A stretch of 13,429 nt of DNA from Elusimicrobiota bacterium (GCA_003452965.1 DMMW01000065.1:17551-30979); one strand, 5' to 3'; positions 1 to 6,185 are shown, counted from the stretch's first letter. Program-made: numbers and translations. The notes: generated from the sequence alone by a model not told the origin.

Positions 1-77
1 CCCGCTACATTTGTCATTTTATACTCTATCAAGAATGCAATTCTTTGTCCGTCGGGAATGCGGTATTTTTACACGTC

Positions 78-97
78 ATTCCTGCGAAAGCAGGAAT
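78..97. repeat. Palindromic repeat unit with GAAA loop
   Basis: An 8-bp perfect inverted repeat (ATTCCTGC / GCAGGAAT) closes a GAAA tetraloop. With its flanks (CGTC before, CCAG after) it is the widespread intergenic palindrome that, when wrongly translated, gives peptides such as VIPAKAGIQ or SFLRKQESS. It is probably a dispersed repeat rather than a gene or terminator, because no T-run follows. Confidence 0.75.
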
Positions 98-126
98 CCA
101 GTTGTTTTAGGATTTTAAAAAACATA

Positions 127-155
127 TTGACTTTTAGTTAGTTTTTGAATAAAAT
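127..155 (+). promoter_or_regulatory. Sigma70-like promoter
   Basis: TTGACT at 127-132 and TAAAAT at 150-155 are separated by 17 bp. Transcription would begin near 162 and run into the foldable segment at 213-304 and possibly on to the tRNA gene at 391. This is a pattern match only. Confidence 0.5.
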
Positions 156-212
156 TGTAGTTTAAAGAAACGTTCTTTTTATTATAGAAGTAAATTAGCC
201 ACTAAAAAATCC

Positions 213-304
213 AATTCAGGCGTAGCTTCCGCCACTGAGTCGTTCTTGCCCACCATAGTATTAGTGGTGGGGGCGGAAATAAACCTTTTAAGGTTTTATA
301 TTTT
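213..304 (+). other. Foldable segment with tRNA-5'-end-like start; possible small RNA or repeat
   Basis: The segment starts with a 15-base exact copy of the bases at the start of the tRNA-Asn gene (213-227 matches 388-402). Two perfect 7-bp helices follow: TTCCGCC 227-233 with GGCGGAA 272-278, and CCCACCA 249-255 with TGGTGGG 265-271. The 3' arms are contiguous, and a 15-nt bulge lies on the 5' side. A small palindrome at 281-296 followed by TATATTTT could end a transcript. With the promoter at 127-155 this could be a small RNA of about 140 nt. It could equally be a palindromic repeat with a tRNA fragment. I see no protein gene anywhere in 1-390. Confidence 0.35.
281..304 (+). terminator. Possible weak terminator
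   Basis: The palindrome AAACCT / AGGTTT with a 4-nt loop is followed by an AT-rich, T-rich tail. The stem is short (6 bp), so termination would be weak. Confidence 0.3.
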
Positions 305-390
305 GAAAATTTTGGTTCAGAATCTATAGCACGTAAAAGAGAAAAGTTCTTTAAAACAGGAAAAGGAAAAAAAGTTCTAAGAAACTTAAT

Positions 391-690
391 TCAGGCGTAG
401 CTCAACGGTGGAGCATCCGGCTGTCAGCAAGGCAGCTTTCCCGCGAAAGTGGGATTGAAAAAGTGGGTTAATTCAGGGAAACCTAATTACCGTAAGGTGT
501 AAGGTAATCCTGAGCCAAGCCCCGATGAAAATCGGGGAAGGTGCAGAGACTAGACCGCAAGGTCGTACTCTCTTGATTATAAAGAGGGGAAACACCCGCT
601 CCCGTATAGGGAATGAGATAGTCCAAGCCTTAAAGAAATTTGAGGGCACTTGTAACCGGAGGGTTGTAGGTTCGAATCCTACCGCCTGAG
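391..690 (+). tRNA. tRNA-Asn(GUU), interrupted by a group I intron
   Basis: Joining 391-424 to 653-690 gives a complete 72-nt cloverleaf. The acceptor stem is TCAGGCG (391-397) with CGCCTGA (683-689), and G690 is the discriminator. The D arm is GCTC/GAGC, the anticodon stem TCCGG/CCGGA with loop CTGTTAA, the variable loop GGGTT, and the T arm GTAGG-TTCGAAT-CCTAC. The loop places GTT at positions 34-36, giving Asn; U1-A72 with G73 is also typical of bacterial tRNA-Asn. CCA is not encoded. The exons are separated by 228 nt with group I intron hallmarks, inserted between anticodon bases 35 and 36, so no functional Asn tRNA forms without splicing. Confidence 0.93.
425..652 (+). ncRNA. Group I self-splicing intron (IC3-like) in tRNA-Asn
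   Basis: This ribozyme would excise itself from the tRNA precursor by two guanosine-dependent transesterifications. The 5' exon ends GCTGT and pairs with GCAGC just inside the intron (432-436), forming P1 with the required U-G wobble at the splice site. The intron ends in G (652). Core elements are visible. P starts near 470 (TTCAGGGAAACC) and Q near 506 (AATCCTGAGCC); TCAGG 473-477 with CCTGA 509-513 gives P4. R starts at 541 (GTGCAGAGACTA) and S lies near 615 (GAGATAGTCC); GACTA 548-552 with TAGTC 619-623 gives P7. A GAAA-capped P2 hairpin (439-454), a P6-region hairpin (520-537) and a GAAA-capped P9 hairpin (629-644) are also present. No homing endonuclease is encoded. The order and length resemble cyanobacterial tRNA-Leu and Azoarcus tRNA introns. 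Confidence 0.93.
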
Positions 691-725
691 TTTTTTGCAG
701 GGGATGAATCTCCCGCAAAAAACTC
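688..725. repeat. Long inverted repeat directly after tRNA-Asn
   Basis: GAGTTTTTTGC (688-698) is an exact inverted copy of GCAAAAAACTC (715-725), with a GC-rich inner stem and TGAA at the tip. The left arm overlaps the last tRNA bases, so the folded precursor might compete with, or mark the end of, the mature tRNA 3' end. No T-run follows the right arm, so it is not a classical terminator. Confidence 0.5.
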
Positions 726-767
726 TGACGTAACAGGAATTAAACTCGAATCTTGAGCGAAGCGAAA

Positions 768-817
768 TCCGCCTGTGGCGGACTACCGCCATCAACTTGA
801 AATCCCGCCACTGCGGG
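768..817. repeat. GC-rich palindromic repeats
   Basis: TCCGCC-TGT-GGCGGA (768-782) and CCCGC-CACT-GCGGG (804-817) are two adjacent small hairpins. The sequence GAGCGAAGCG just before them recurs in form at 5045-5056. They look like dispersed intergenic repeats. No protein gene is supported in 691-1044; the stretch holds these repeats, a terminator and a promoter. Confidence 0.5.
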
Positions 818-833
818 ACCGCCTAAATATATT

Positions 834-865
834 AACTACTGATTTATTTCAGTGGTTTTTTTTTT
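834..865 (+). terminator. Rho-independent terminator downstream of tRNA-Asn
   Basis: A 9-bp stem, AACTACTGA (834-842) with TCAGTGGTT (849-857), is followed by an unbroken T-run to 865. It lies about 145 bases after the tRNA and probably ends that transcription unit. Confidence 0.75.
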
Positions 866-900
866 ATCCGTCTAAATGCAAAGCTTTTGTCGGATATTGA

Positions 901-928
901 TTGAAAAGTTAATAAAAAAAAGTATACT
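901..928 (+). promoter_or_regulatory. Candidate promoter for the desaturase gene
   Basis: TTGAAA (901-906) and TATACT (923-928) are separated by 16 bp. Transcription would start near 935, giving a leader of about 110 nt before the ATG at 1045. It lies just downstream of the terminator at 834-865, as expected for a new unit. Confidence 0.45.
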
Positions 929-1044
929 GTAAAAAGACGTTAAAAAGTGATTGGGCATTGGTATAAAATCAGCCGGGGACAATCTACCGGGTTCTTCTTG
1001 TAAAATTTAAATCAAGATTTGATATAGATATAAGTGAAATATAA

Positions 1045-1770
1045 ATGACAGAAATAATTACTGAAAAACAGCGGCAGTTTAATAATGCGATGGAGAAGTT
1101 TGAGAAACAGCGTGGATATCTGTGGGTGGGGCACATTGTCTCATTTATTAATGTGGGTTTTCAGATTATTCTTACTGTTCTTGTGTTTCAGCAATCCATA
1201 GGTTTGTTAAGACAAGTCTTGACATTTGCAGTCGCTTATATAATAGCTGATTTTGTTAACGGTCTAGTGCACATGTATATGGACAATAACGATGATTATG
1301 AATCGTTTGCAGGTCCTCTTATAGCCAGTTTTCATCTGCATCACCGTAGACCTCTTTATAAGCAAAAATCCATATTTGCCGTTTATTATTATGAAACCGG
1401 TTCAAAAATATGGCTGGTTTTTATTCTTATGGCCGCGGTTGCAGGTGTTTTGCAGGGAATTGTTACCGGTGTTGCCGCATATGTTTTACTGTATTTTTGT
1501 ATTTTATCTTCAGTAGCCGAGGTTTCTCATTATTTTTGTCACACGCCACAACCAAAGTTTGTGAGGTTGTTAGGTAAGGCGGGTGTTTTACTTTCAATAC
1601 ATTATCACACAAGGCATCACACAGAAGACAATGTTAGATATGCATTTCTTAACGCAATGACCGACCCTCTGCTAAATATAATGGCAAAGATTATGTATTC
1701 TGGTTACAAAAATACAACAGATATGCATTATGCATGCTATATTGGTAAGGATACAGAAAACCGTATTTAA
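1045..1770 (+). CDS. Lipid desaturase, Kua/TMEM189/CarF type (plasmalogen-forming desaturase family)
   Basis: This 241-aa membrane protein carries the histidine clusters of the plasmanylethanolamine desaturase family: D69-x6-H76-x3-D80 (GLVHMYMD), H97-x-H99-H100 (FHLHHRRP), H162-x3-H166 (SHYFCH) and H186-x-H188-x2-H191-H192 (IHYHTRHH), then NVRYAFLNAMTDP. In the family these His bind two irons, and the enzyme uses oxygen to place a vinyl-ether double bond in plasmanyl lipids. Hydrophobic stretches near residues 28-50, 56-75, 121-138 and 141-158 suit a multi-pass inner-membrane protein. The ribosome binding site is weak. The gene looks complete. No ether-lipid synthesis gene is adjacent, so the substrate is not shown; an aromatic or sterol-type desaturase is less likely given the motif order. 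Confidence 0.82.
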   Translation: MTEIITEKQRQFNNAMEKFEKQRGYLWVGHIVSFINVGFQIILTVLVFQQSIGLLRQVLTFAVAYIIADFVNGLVHMYMDNNDDYESFAGPLIASFHLHHRRPLYKQKSIFAVYYYETGSKIWLVFILMAAVAGVLQGIVTGVAAYVLLYFCILSSVAEVSHYFCHTPQPKFVRLLGKAGVLLSIHYHTRHHTEDNVRYAFLNAMTDPLLNIMAKIMYSGYKNTTDMHYACYIGKDTENRI

Positions 1771-1847
1771 ACATTAACAACAAAAGTTTTATTTTTAGGT
1801 ATTATTTTGTAAAGAATTATTATAAAATACCAATAATGGGAGGTAGT

Positions 1848-2039
1848 ATGTTTCAGATGATAGAGGTTGTAGGTGTTTCTGAAAAAGGTTTTTCAGAGGC
1901 TGTTAAGTTTGCTATTGAGGAGTTGATTGCTCAAGGAAAGAAAGTTCATTTTTTTGAAGTAATACAGCAAAGAGGTGCGGTGAGAGAAAATAAGTTTAAA
2001 GAGTTTCAAGTTACTATAAAAGTTGCATTTGAAATGTGA
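1848..2039 (+). CDS. Dodecin family small flavin-binding protein
   Basis: The 63-aa product matches dodecin: an N-terminal strand (MIEVVGVSEKGFSEAV), one helix, then the FFEV-x4-RG and FQVTIKVAFEM strands. Dodecins form hollow 12-mers that store or buffer flavins (riboflavin, FMN or FAD) in the cytoplasm. ATG 1848 is chosen over ATG 1836 because GGGAGG at 1838-1843 is a good ribosome binding site for it, although the spacing is short, and because dodecins start this close to the first strand. The Trp that stacks on the flavin in known dodecins (WFEV motif) is Phe35 here, while the ligand-contact Gln (Gln54) is kept. Flavin binding may therefore be weaker or altered. A TATAAAAT element near 1820 could serve as a -10 box. 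Confidence 0.85.
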   Translation: MFQMIEVVGVSEKGFSEAVKFAIEELIAQGKKVHFFEVIQQRGAVRENKFKEFQVTIKVAFEM

Positions 2040-2115
2040 ACTATAAAAGTGGTATCAGGATTTATTAGAGAATCTGTAATTGAAGTATATGGAATATTTT
2101 AGAATAAGGAAAGGT

Positions 2116-2850
2116 ATGAAAATAAATATTGTTTTGATTTGTTTGATGTTTTTATGTTCCGGACGGGTTATTGCTTCATGGAATATGGATTTGGAAACAG
2201 GAATTGTAAGTGTCGGGTATAACGATATTCGGATTCCAGGCAATTCAGGAACAAGGTTTTCTTTGACAGATAGTTTTTCAGTTGATAACAAGGCATTTTA
2301 CAGGTTAAGGTTAACCAGTGAAATTAAGAAAGACAGATTTGTTTCGTTTCTTTACGCCCCTCTTACTCTTTCAGCAGGCGGAGTAACAAAAACTCAGATA
2401 GATTTTAATAACGATGTGTTCCCTGTCGATACCGTGGTAAGCGCAAAATATCGGTTTGATTCTTACAGGTTGTCTTACTGGAAAAATTTCAGAAAAAGTG
2501 AAAAGTTTTTGCTGAAGATTGGGTTTACGGCAAAGATCAGGGATGCGGCTATTCGTGTAACCAGCGATGCGAGAGAATCTGAGAAAAAAAATACCGGGTT
2601 TGTACCTTTGCTGAATTTCGGCCTTACTTACAGTTTTAAACAAAATCTTGCATTTTTAGTTGACGGGGATGCGCTGGCAGGCGGGCCCGGCCGAGCGGAA
2701 GATGTTTTGCTGGCGGTTTCATACAAAAACGGCGGGAGATATTCTTATAGGATTGGTTACAGGTTCGTAGAAGGCGGAGCTGATACTAAAGAGGTATACA
2801 ATTTTGCTATGCTTAATTATATCTCTGCAGGCGTTTCGATAGATTTTTAG
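2116..2850 (+). CDS. Outer-membrane beta-barrel-like protein, unknown function
   Basis: The 244-aa protein starts with a signal peptide (MKINIVLICLMFLCSG, cleavage probably after VIA near residue 21). Alternating short amphipathic strands rich in Tyr, Phe and Gly follow, and the C-terminus is Phe (AGVSIDF), the usual recognition signal for barrel assembly in the outer membrane. ATG 2116 is preferred over the in-frame ATG 2080 because AAGGAAAGG sits just before it and the signal peptide begins there. I do not recognise a specific family. Length and pattern would suit an 8- to 12-stranded barrel, perhaps of the DUF6268 or OmpW/OmpA-like size class, but that is a guess. It lies 76 bases after the dodecin gene with no clear terminator between. 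Confidence 0.65.
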   Translation: MKINIVLICLMFLCSGRVIASWNMDLETGIVSVGYNDIRIPGNSGTRFSLTDSFSVDNKAFYRLRLTSEIKKDRFVSFLYAPLTLSAGGVTKTQIDFNNDVFPVDTVVSAKYRFDSYRLSYWKNFRKSEKFLLKIGFTAKIRDAAIRVTSDARESEKKNTGFVPLLNFGLTYSFKQNLAFLVDGDALAGGPGRAEDVLLAVSYKNGGRYSYRIGYRFVEGGADTKEVYNFAMLNYISAGVSIDF

Positions 2851-2886
2851 GATGCTATATTGTAAAAAGCATTGCGGTAAAATGTT

Positions 2887-3267
2887 ATGCGTATTTGGGA
2901 TATTGAATCAAAACACTTATGCCGTAAGCATTTATTAGCTGAGCATAGAGAACTGCACGGTATATGGAATATTCTGACTAAACATAAATGCAGATGCGGA
3001 TATTCTCGCCATCCTGAAACCTTGCGATGGGTTGGCAAACAGAAAGCGCTTTATAAAAGGCACTGCGATTTGATAAAAGAATTTAGATTCCGTGGGTACA
3101 AACACCACACTCCTTTAAATAAGAGATTTGCCGTGGGAGAAGAAGTCCAAAAAGTATTTATAAATACCATAAAAGAGCAGAAGTCCATATTGAAAAATAA
3201 ACGGTGTGATTGTTTGCTTTTTACTGTCAGCAATTGGAGATGCACAGGAAGAAGGTTCACAGCGTAG
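2887..3267 (+). CDS. Pyrimidine dimer DNA glycosylase / endonuclease V-like (Pyr_excise family)
   Basis: The 126-aa product resembles the bacterial relatives of phage T4 endonuclease V, which cut the glycosyl bond of UV-induced pyrimidine dimers and nick the abasic site. The hallmarks are N-terminal MRIWDI, then LCRKHLLAEHRELHGIW (residues 11-27) with Arg21 and Glu22 aligning to T4 Arg22 and catalytic Glu23, the SRHPETLRW motif (40-48), RGYKHHTPL (69-77), and EQKSILKNKRCDC near residue 108. By this alignment Met1 falls where T4 has the nucleophilic Thr2. The last 15 or so residues do not resemble the family and overlap a transposase remnant in another frame. The original stop may have been lost by insertion, leaving an altered tail. 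The ribosome binding site is weak. Confidence 0.75.
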   Translation: MRIWDIESKHLCRKHLLAEHRELHGIWNILTKHKCRCGYSRHPETLRWVGKQKALYKRHCDLIKEFRFRGYKHHTPLNKRFAVGEEVQKVFINTIKEQKSILKNKRCDCLLFTVSNWRCTGRRFTA

Positions 3268-3434
3268 AGGACAGAATAGTAAGTTTTCATCGCCCGCACG
3301 TAAGGACTATAGTGCGAGGGAAAAGCGGTAAAGAAGTGGAGTTTGTTCCGAAGGCGAGCGTAAGTTTGGTTGACGGCTATTTATTATTGGATAAGTTTTC
3401 AGATGTTCAGATAACACATTTTTTACGGGAATAA
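3210..3434 (+). pseudogene. Transposase fragment (DDE type, IS5/ISNCY-like)
   Basis: In one frame this reads HRKKVHSVEDRIVS, then PHVRTIVRGKSGKEVEF and KASVSLVDGYLLLDKFS. That matches the internal block (DRIVSISQPHVRPIVRGKAGKPVEFGAK) of a common DDE transposase family. Only about 60 residues remain. The N-terminal part, the remaining catalytic region and both ends are missing, and the frame leaves the match after LLLDKFS. It is a dead remnant overlapping the end of the glycosylase gene. The exact IS family is uncertain. Confidence 0.7.
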
Positions 3435-3565
3435 CATCGGATTTAAAACGAAGATTAGAAGAACACAACATAGGTATTGGGACGAGATATTGTAAATATG
3501 CGTTTCCGGCTATGATAGTTGTAGTAGCGATTTGTAATCTTTATTTATATTTGAGATATTTTTGA
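3395..3565 (+). pseudogene. GIY-YIG nuclease fragment
   Basis: This reading frame, opening after a stop codon at 3392-3394, gives CSDNTFFTGITSDLKRRLEEHN and then GIGTRYCKYAFPAMIVV. That is the core of small GIY-YIG (UPF0213/YhbQ-like) proteins, usually CxDGTLYTGITxDLxRRLxEHN. The N-terminal GIY/YIL strand and the C-terminal part with the catalytic Glu are missing. It joins directly to the transposase fragment in another frame, so it is a truncated leftover. The 320 bases between the glycosylase gene and the kinase gene are filled by these two remnants. Confidence 0.65.
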
Positions 3566-3587
3566 TGTAAAAACATAATAAAAAAGT

Positions 3588-5036
3588 ATGGAAAAAAGAT
3601 TTGAACTCAAAATTGATTTATCTTATAAGACTAAATTACTCCTGTCAATATTAACAGTAAGTGCTATTATGCTTATAATATTGACGTTAAGTCAAATTAC
3701 TTTTTTAAGAAATACTCTTATAGAAAGAACATTAATCAGAGTAAAAACTGTAGAAGCACTTTTGAACGAAATTGTTTTGGATAACATAATAGAGAAAGAT
3801 ATAAATAGCATAAAAAAATCAATAGTTCTTATTACAAGGCAACCATTCATTGAATTTATTTCTATCATTGATAATAACGATAAGATAATCCTTTCATCCA
3901 ATAATTCGTTGGAAAATAGAATCAATCCAAATAAAGACAGTAAAGATATTAGAGAAGTTGAAAAAATATTTATCAAATCGTTTCCATTAGAAAAAGACAA
4001 AAAAAGATATGGATATGTCCAAGTCGGTTTTTCATTGCAAAAGCTAACTAAAGATATAGAAACAGCAACTTACCGGTCATTTGGTATAAGCATTGTGGCC
4101 ATTTTATTGATTATTGGTGTTGCATGGATAATTTCAGATAAACTTTTAAATCCGTTAAGAGAAATGAAAAATATCTCGGATATAATTGCAAAAGGGGACT
4201 TCTCTAAACGATTGAATATTAAGACGAAAGATATTATAGGAGAACTGGGAATTTCTTTGAATAGCATGGCCGAACAGCTTTACGATTTAACCAATAATCT
4301 TAACAGAAAAATAAAAGAAGCAACACTGGAATTGGAAGAATCAAATAAGAAATTAAAAGAACTAGACAATCTTAAATCAGAATTCGTTTCACTGGTGTCA
4401 CATGAATTAAGGACGCCTTTAACGGCAATTATTGGGTTTGCTAAAGCCAATAGAACTTTAGACCTGACTGAAAAACAAAAGAGAAAGTATCTTTTGATTA
4501 TAGAGAATGAGGGTAAACGTTTGGCAAAGATAATTGAAGATTTTCTTGATATTTCCAAGATTGAATCAGGTAAGTTTGTATTAGATATTACCGATATAGA
4601 TGTACCAGAATTGATAAGTGAGATAATAAATTCAATTAAAATCCCGGAAAATATTAAAATTAATGTGGAACTTTCAAAAAATTTCCCAAAATTGTATGCA
4701 GACAGAAACAGATTAAAACAGGTAATAATAAACATTATCGGAAATGCTTTAAAATATACTCTGTCAGGTGGAAAAATTACCATATGCGGAGAATATACCG
4801 ATGAAGATATTATAATTAGTATAAAAGATGATGGTCCGGGGATAAAAAAAGAAGAACTTGAAAAAATATTTAATAAATTCTATAGAGGTAATGATGATGT
4901 GTCTTCTGAAAATGAAGGGAGTGGATTAGGACTGTCCATATCAAAAGGCATAATTGAAATGCATAAAGGGAATATTTGGGCAGAATCTGAATTCGGAAAA
5001 GGAAGTAAGTTTATTTTTTCACTGCCAAGAGAATGA
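3588..5036 (+). CDS. Membrane sensor histidine kinase (HAMP-HisKA-HATPase)
   Basis: The 482-aa kinase has a first membrane helix at about 16-36, an extracytoplasmic sensor region of about 125 residues, a second helix at about 164-184, a HAMP linker (about 185-237) and a short coiled coil. The HisKA domain carries the phosphorylated His272 in VSHELRTPL. The ATPase domain has the N box (Asn386 in IGNALKYT), G1 (DDGPGI, 414-419), F box (FNKFYRG) and G2 (GSGLGLSISKGI). All catalytic motifs are present. It should sense a periplasmic or membrane signal, autophosphorylate and pass phosphate to a receiver. Its stop overlaps the ATG of the next gene (ATGA). The domain order and G2 region closely resemble the kinase at 10910-12337, suggesting duplication. 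The ribosome binding site is poor; transcription may start within the remnants upstream. Confidence 0.93.
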   Translation: MEKRFELKIDLSYKTKLLLSILTVSAIMLIILTLSQITFLRNTLIERTLIRVKTVEALLNEIVLDNIIEKDINSIKKSIVLITRQPFIEFISIIDNNDKIILSSNNSLENRINPNKDSKDIREVEKIFIKSFPLEKDKKRYGYVQVGFSLQKLTKDIETATYRSFGISIVAILLIIGVAWIISDKLLNPLREMKNISDIIAKGDFSKRLNIKTKDIIGELGISLNSMAEQLYDLTNNLNRKIKEATLELEESNKKLKELDNLKSEFVSLVSHELRTPLTAIIGFAKANRTLDLTEKQKRKYLLIIENEGKRLAKIIEDFLDISKIESGKFVLDITDIDVPELISEIINSIKIPENIKINVELSKNFPKLYADRNRLKQVIINIIGNALKYTLSGGKITICGEYTDEDIIISIKDDGPGIKKEELEKIFNKFYRGNDDVSSENEGSGLGLSISKGIIEMHKGNIWAESEFGKGSKFIFSLPRE

Positions 5037-5044
5037 AAAAAATA

Positions 5045-5073
5045 CGAAGCGAAGCGGAGTCCCGTTCAATGGG
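5045..5073. repeat. Repeat-like insertion at the start of a receiver gene
   Basis: CGAAGCGAAGCGGAGTC followed by CCCGTTCAATGGG resembles the GC-rich repeat type near 753-782. It sits across the kinase/receiver junction and supplies both a 12-codon leader (if ATG 5033 is used) and the GGAG ribosome binding site for ATG 5069. Confidence 0.45.
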
Positions 5074-5434
5074 AAATAAGAAAATTTTGGTAATTGAAGA
5101 TCAGAAATCCATAGTTGAACTCTTAAAATTGAATTTGACTATAAATGGCTATGATGTTATTATTGCAAGAGATGGAGAGGAAGGAGTTAAAAAAGTTTTT
5201 GATAAATATCCGGATTTAATAATTCTTGATATTAAATTGCCTAAATCAGATGGGTTTCAGGTTTGCCAGCAACTGAAAAATAATATTCAAACAAAACATA
5301 TTCCTATTATATTTCTTTCTGCTTTTACGCAGAAAACGATTGTAGAAAAAGGGAAAGAAGTTGGAGGAGATTTTTTTGTTCAAAAACCGTTTGATGCTAT
5401 AGAATTAATAAAAATAATAAAAAAATTGTTATAA
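5069..5434 (+). CDS. Single-domain response regulator (receiver only)
   Basis: The 121-aa CheY-like receiver has Glu10/Asp11 as acidic pair, Asp54 as phosphate acceptor (ILDIKLP), Ser84 as switch residue and Lys106 in QKPFD. There is no output domain, so it must act by binding a partner or as a phosphorelay step; the overlapping kinase at 3588-5036 is the obvious donor. The frame also opens at ATG 5033, overlapping the kinase stop. The 12 extra residues (KKIRSEAESRS) come from a palindrome-type repeat (CGAAGCGAAGCGGAGTC, 5045-5061). ATG 5069 has GGAG at a good distance and begins right at the receiver, so it is preferred. Use of both starts is possible. Confidence 0.9.
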   Translation: MGNKKILVIEDQKSIVELLKLNLTINGYDVIIARDGEEGVKKVFDKYPDLIILDIKLPKSDGFQVCQQLKNNIQTKHIPIIFLSAFTQKTIVEKGKEVGGDFFVQKPFDAIELIKIIKKLL

Positions 5435-5452
5435 ACGGATAATATATATCTC

Positions 5453-6142
5453 TTACTGTTCTTTTAGTATATAACCATATCCTTTAACGGTTTCTATATG
5501 ATTTCCGCGTTTACCAAGTTTTTTTCGTAGTTTTTGGACTGTAATTTCGATAGTTCTTGAAGTTCTAAAATATTCCCCACCCCATACATATTCAGACAAA
5601 AAATCCTTGTTCAAAAGTTTATTTTTCTTTTCCAAAAATACTTTCAACAATTCAAACTCCTTAGGACAAAGTTTTATCTGTTTTCCGTCCACGTTACATT
5701 CGTGACTGGCAATATCAAGTATGATCCCTTTTGCTTTAAGAGTTTTTGATGAGGTCTCTTCTATCTTTTTTGTTCTACGAAGAATTGCCTCTACCCGTGC
5801 AGCCAATTCCTCAATATCAAACGGTTTTATTAAATAATCATCTCCGCCAATTTTAAGTCCCAATATTTTATCAGACATTGTTCCCATAGCAGTAAGAAAA
5901 AGTATCGGAATATTCTTTGTTCTATCGTATGAACGGATTTCTCTGCAAAAATCTATTCCGTCCCCATCAGGTAATTTTCTATCAAGGATTATTATATCCG
6001 GCAAGAATTGGGAAAGTTCTTCTCTTGCCTTCATTAAATTGATGGCAATATGCACATTGCATTTTTTATTTTCCAAACTAGTTTCTATTAAATCTTTTGT
6101 GTTTATATTATCTTCAACCAATAGAATTTTAGGTCTGTACAT
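5453..6142 (-). CDS. OmpR/PhoB-family response regulator (receiver plus winged helix)
   Basis: This 229-aa regulator is the only one in the window with a DNA-binding domain. The receiver (1-120) has Glu10/Asp11, phosphate acceptor Asp54 (ILDRKLPDGDG), switch Thr84 and Lys106 (IKPFD). A winged-helix Trans_reg_C domain follows (about 133-229), with the LCPKEFELLKVFLE helix, the recognition helix region (SRTIEITVQKLRKKLG) and the closing wing (IETVKGYGYIL). Phosphorylated dimers should bind direct repeats about 11 bp apart, and such repeats lie just upstream at 6186-6227. The gene converges on the kinase/receiver pair at 3588-5434 and diverges from the pseudo-receiver/peptidase unit. Its promoter -10 box ends only about 7 bases before ATG, so the mRNA may be leaderless. 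Confidence 0.93.
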   Translation of the reverse strand: MYRPKILLVEDNINTKDLIETSLENKKCNVHIAINLMKAREELSQFLPDIIILDRKLPDGDGIDFCREIRSYDRTKNIPILFLTAMGTMSDKILGLKIGGDDYLIKPFDIEELAARVEAILRRTKKIEETSSKTLKAKGIILDIASHECNVDGKQIKLCPKEFELLKVFLEKKNKLLNKDFLSEYVWGGEYFRTSRTIEITVQKLRKKLGKRGNHIETVKGYGYILKEQ

Positions 6143-6148
6143 AACGAA

Positions 6149-6177
6149 ATTATATCAAATTTTATGAATTTTATCAA
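6149..6177 (-). promoter_or_regulatory. Promoter of the OmpR-type regulator gene
   Basis: Read on the minus strand, TTGATA (6177-6172) and TATAAT (6154-6149) are separated by 17 bp, a near-consensus sigma70 site. Transcription would begin at about 6142-6143, at or next to the ATG, with no room for a ribosome binding site. Confidence 0.7.
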
Positions 6178-6185
6178 TTTTAATT

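Noticed and set aside
1..146. Open frame on the plus strand with TSFLRKQESS
   Set aside because: The peptide is the translation of the palindromic repeat at 78-97, and no start, ribosome binding site or family is seen.
425..652. Homing endonuclease gene in the intron
   Set aside because: The intron is only 228 nt, and all of it is accounted for by ribozyme helices.
391..690. Archaeal-type or tRNA-endonuclease-spliced intron
   Set aside because: No bulge-helix-bulge motif is evident at the junctions, whereas P1 with the U-G pair, P/Q/R/S elements and terminal G fit group I.
473..718. Open frame on the minus strand containing AVGFEPTTLRLQ
   Set aside because: It is antisense to the tRNA-Asn 3' exon and intron; GFEPTT-like peptides are a known artefact of reading the T arm backwards.
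5435..5452. Terminator between converging genes
   Set aside because: The 18-base gap has no stem-loop; transcripts probably overlap here or end inside the genes.
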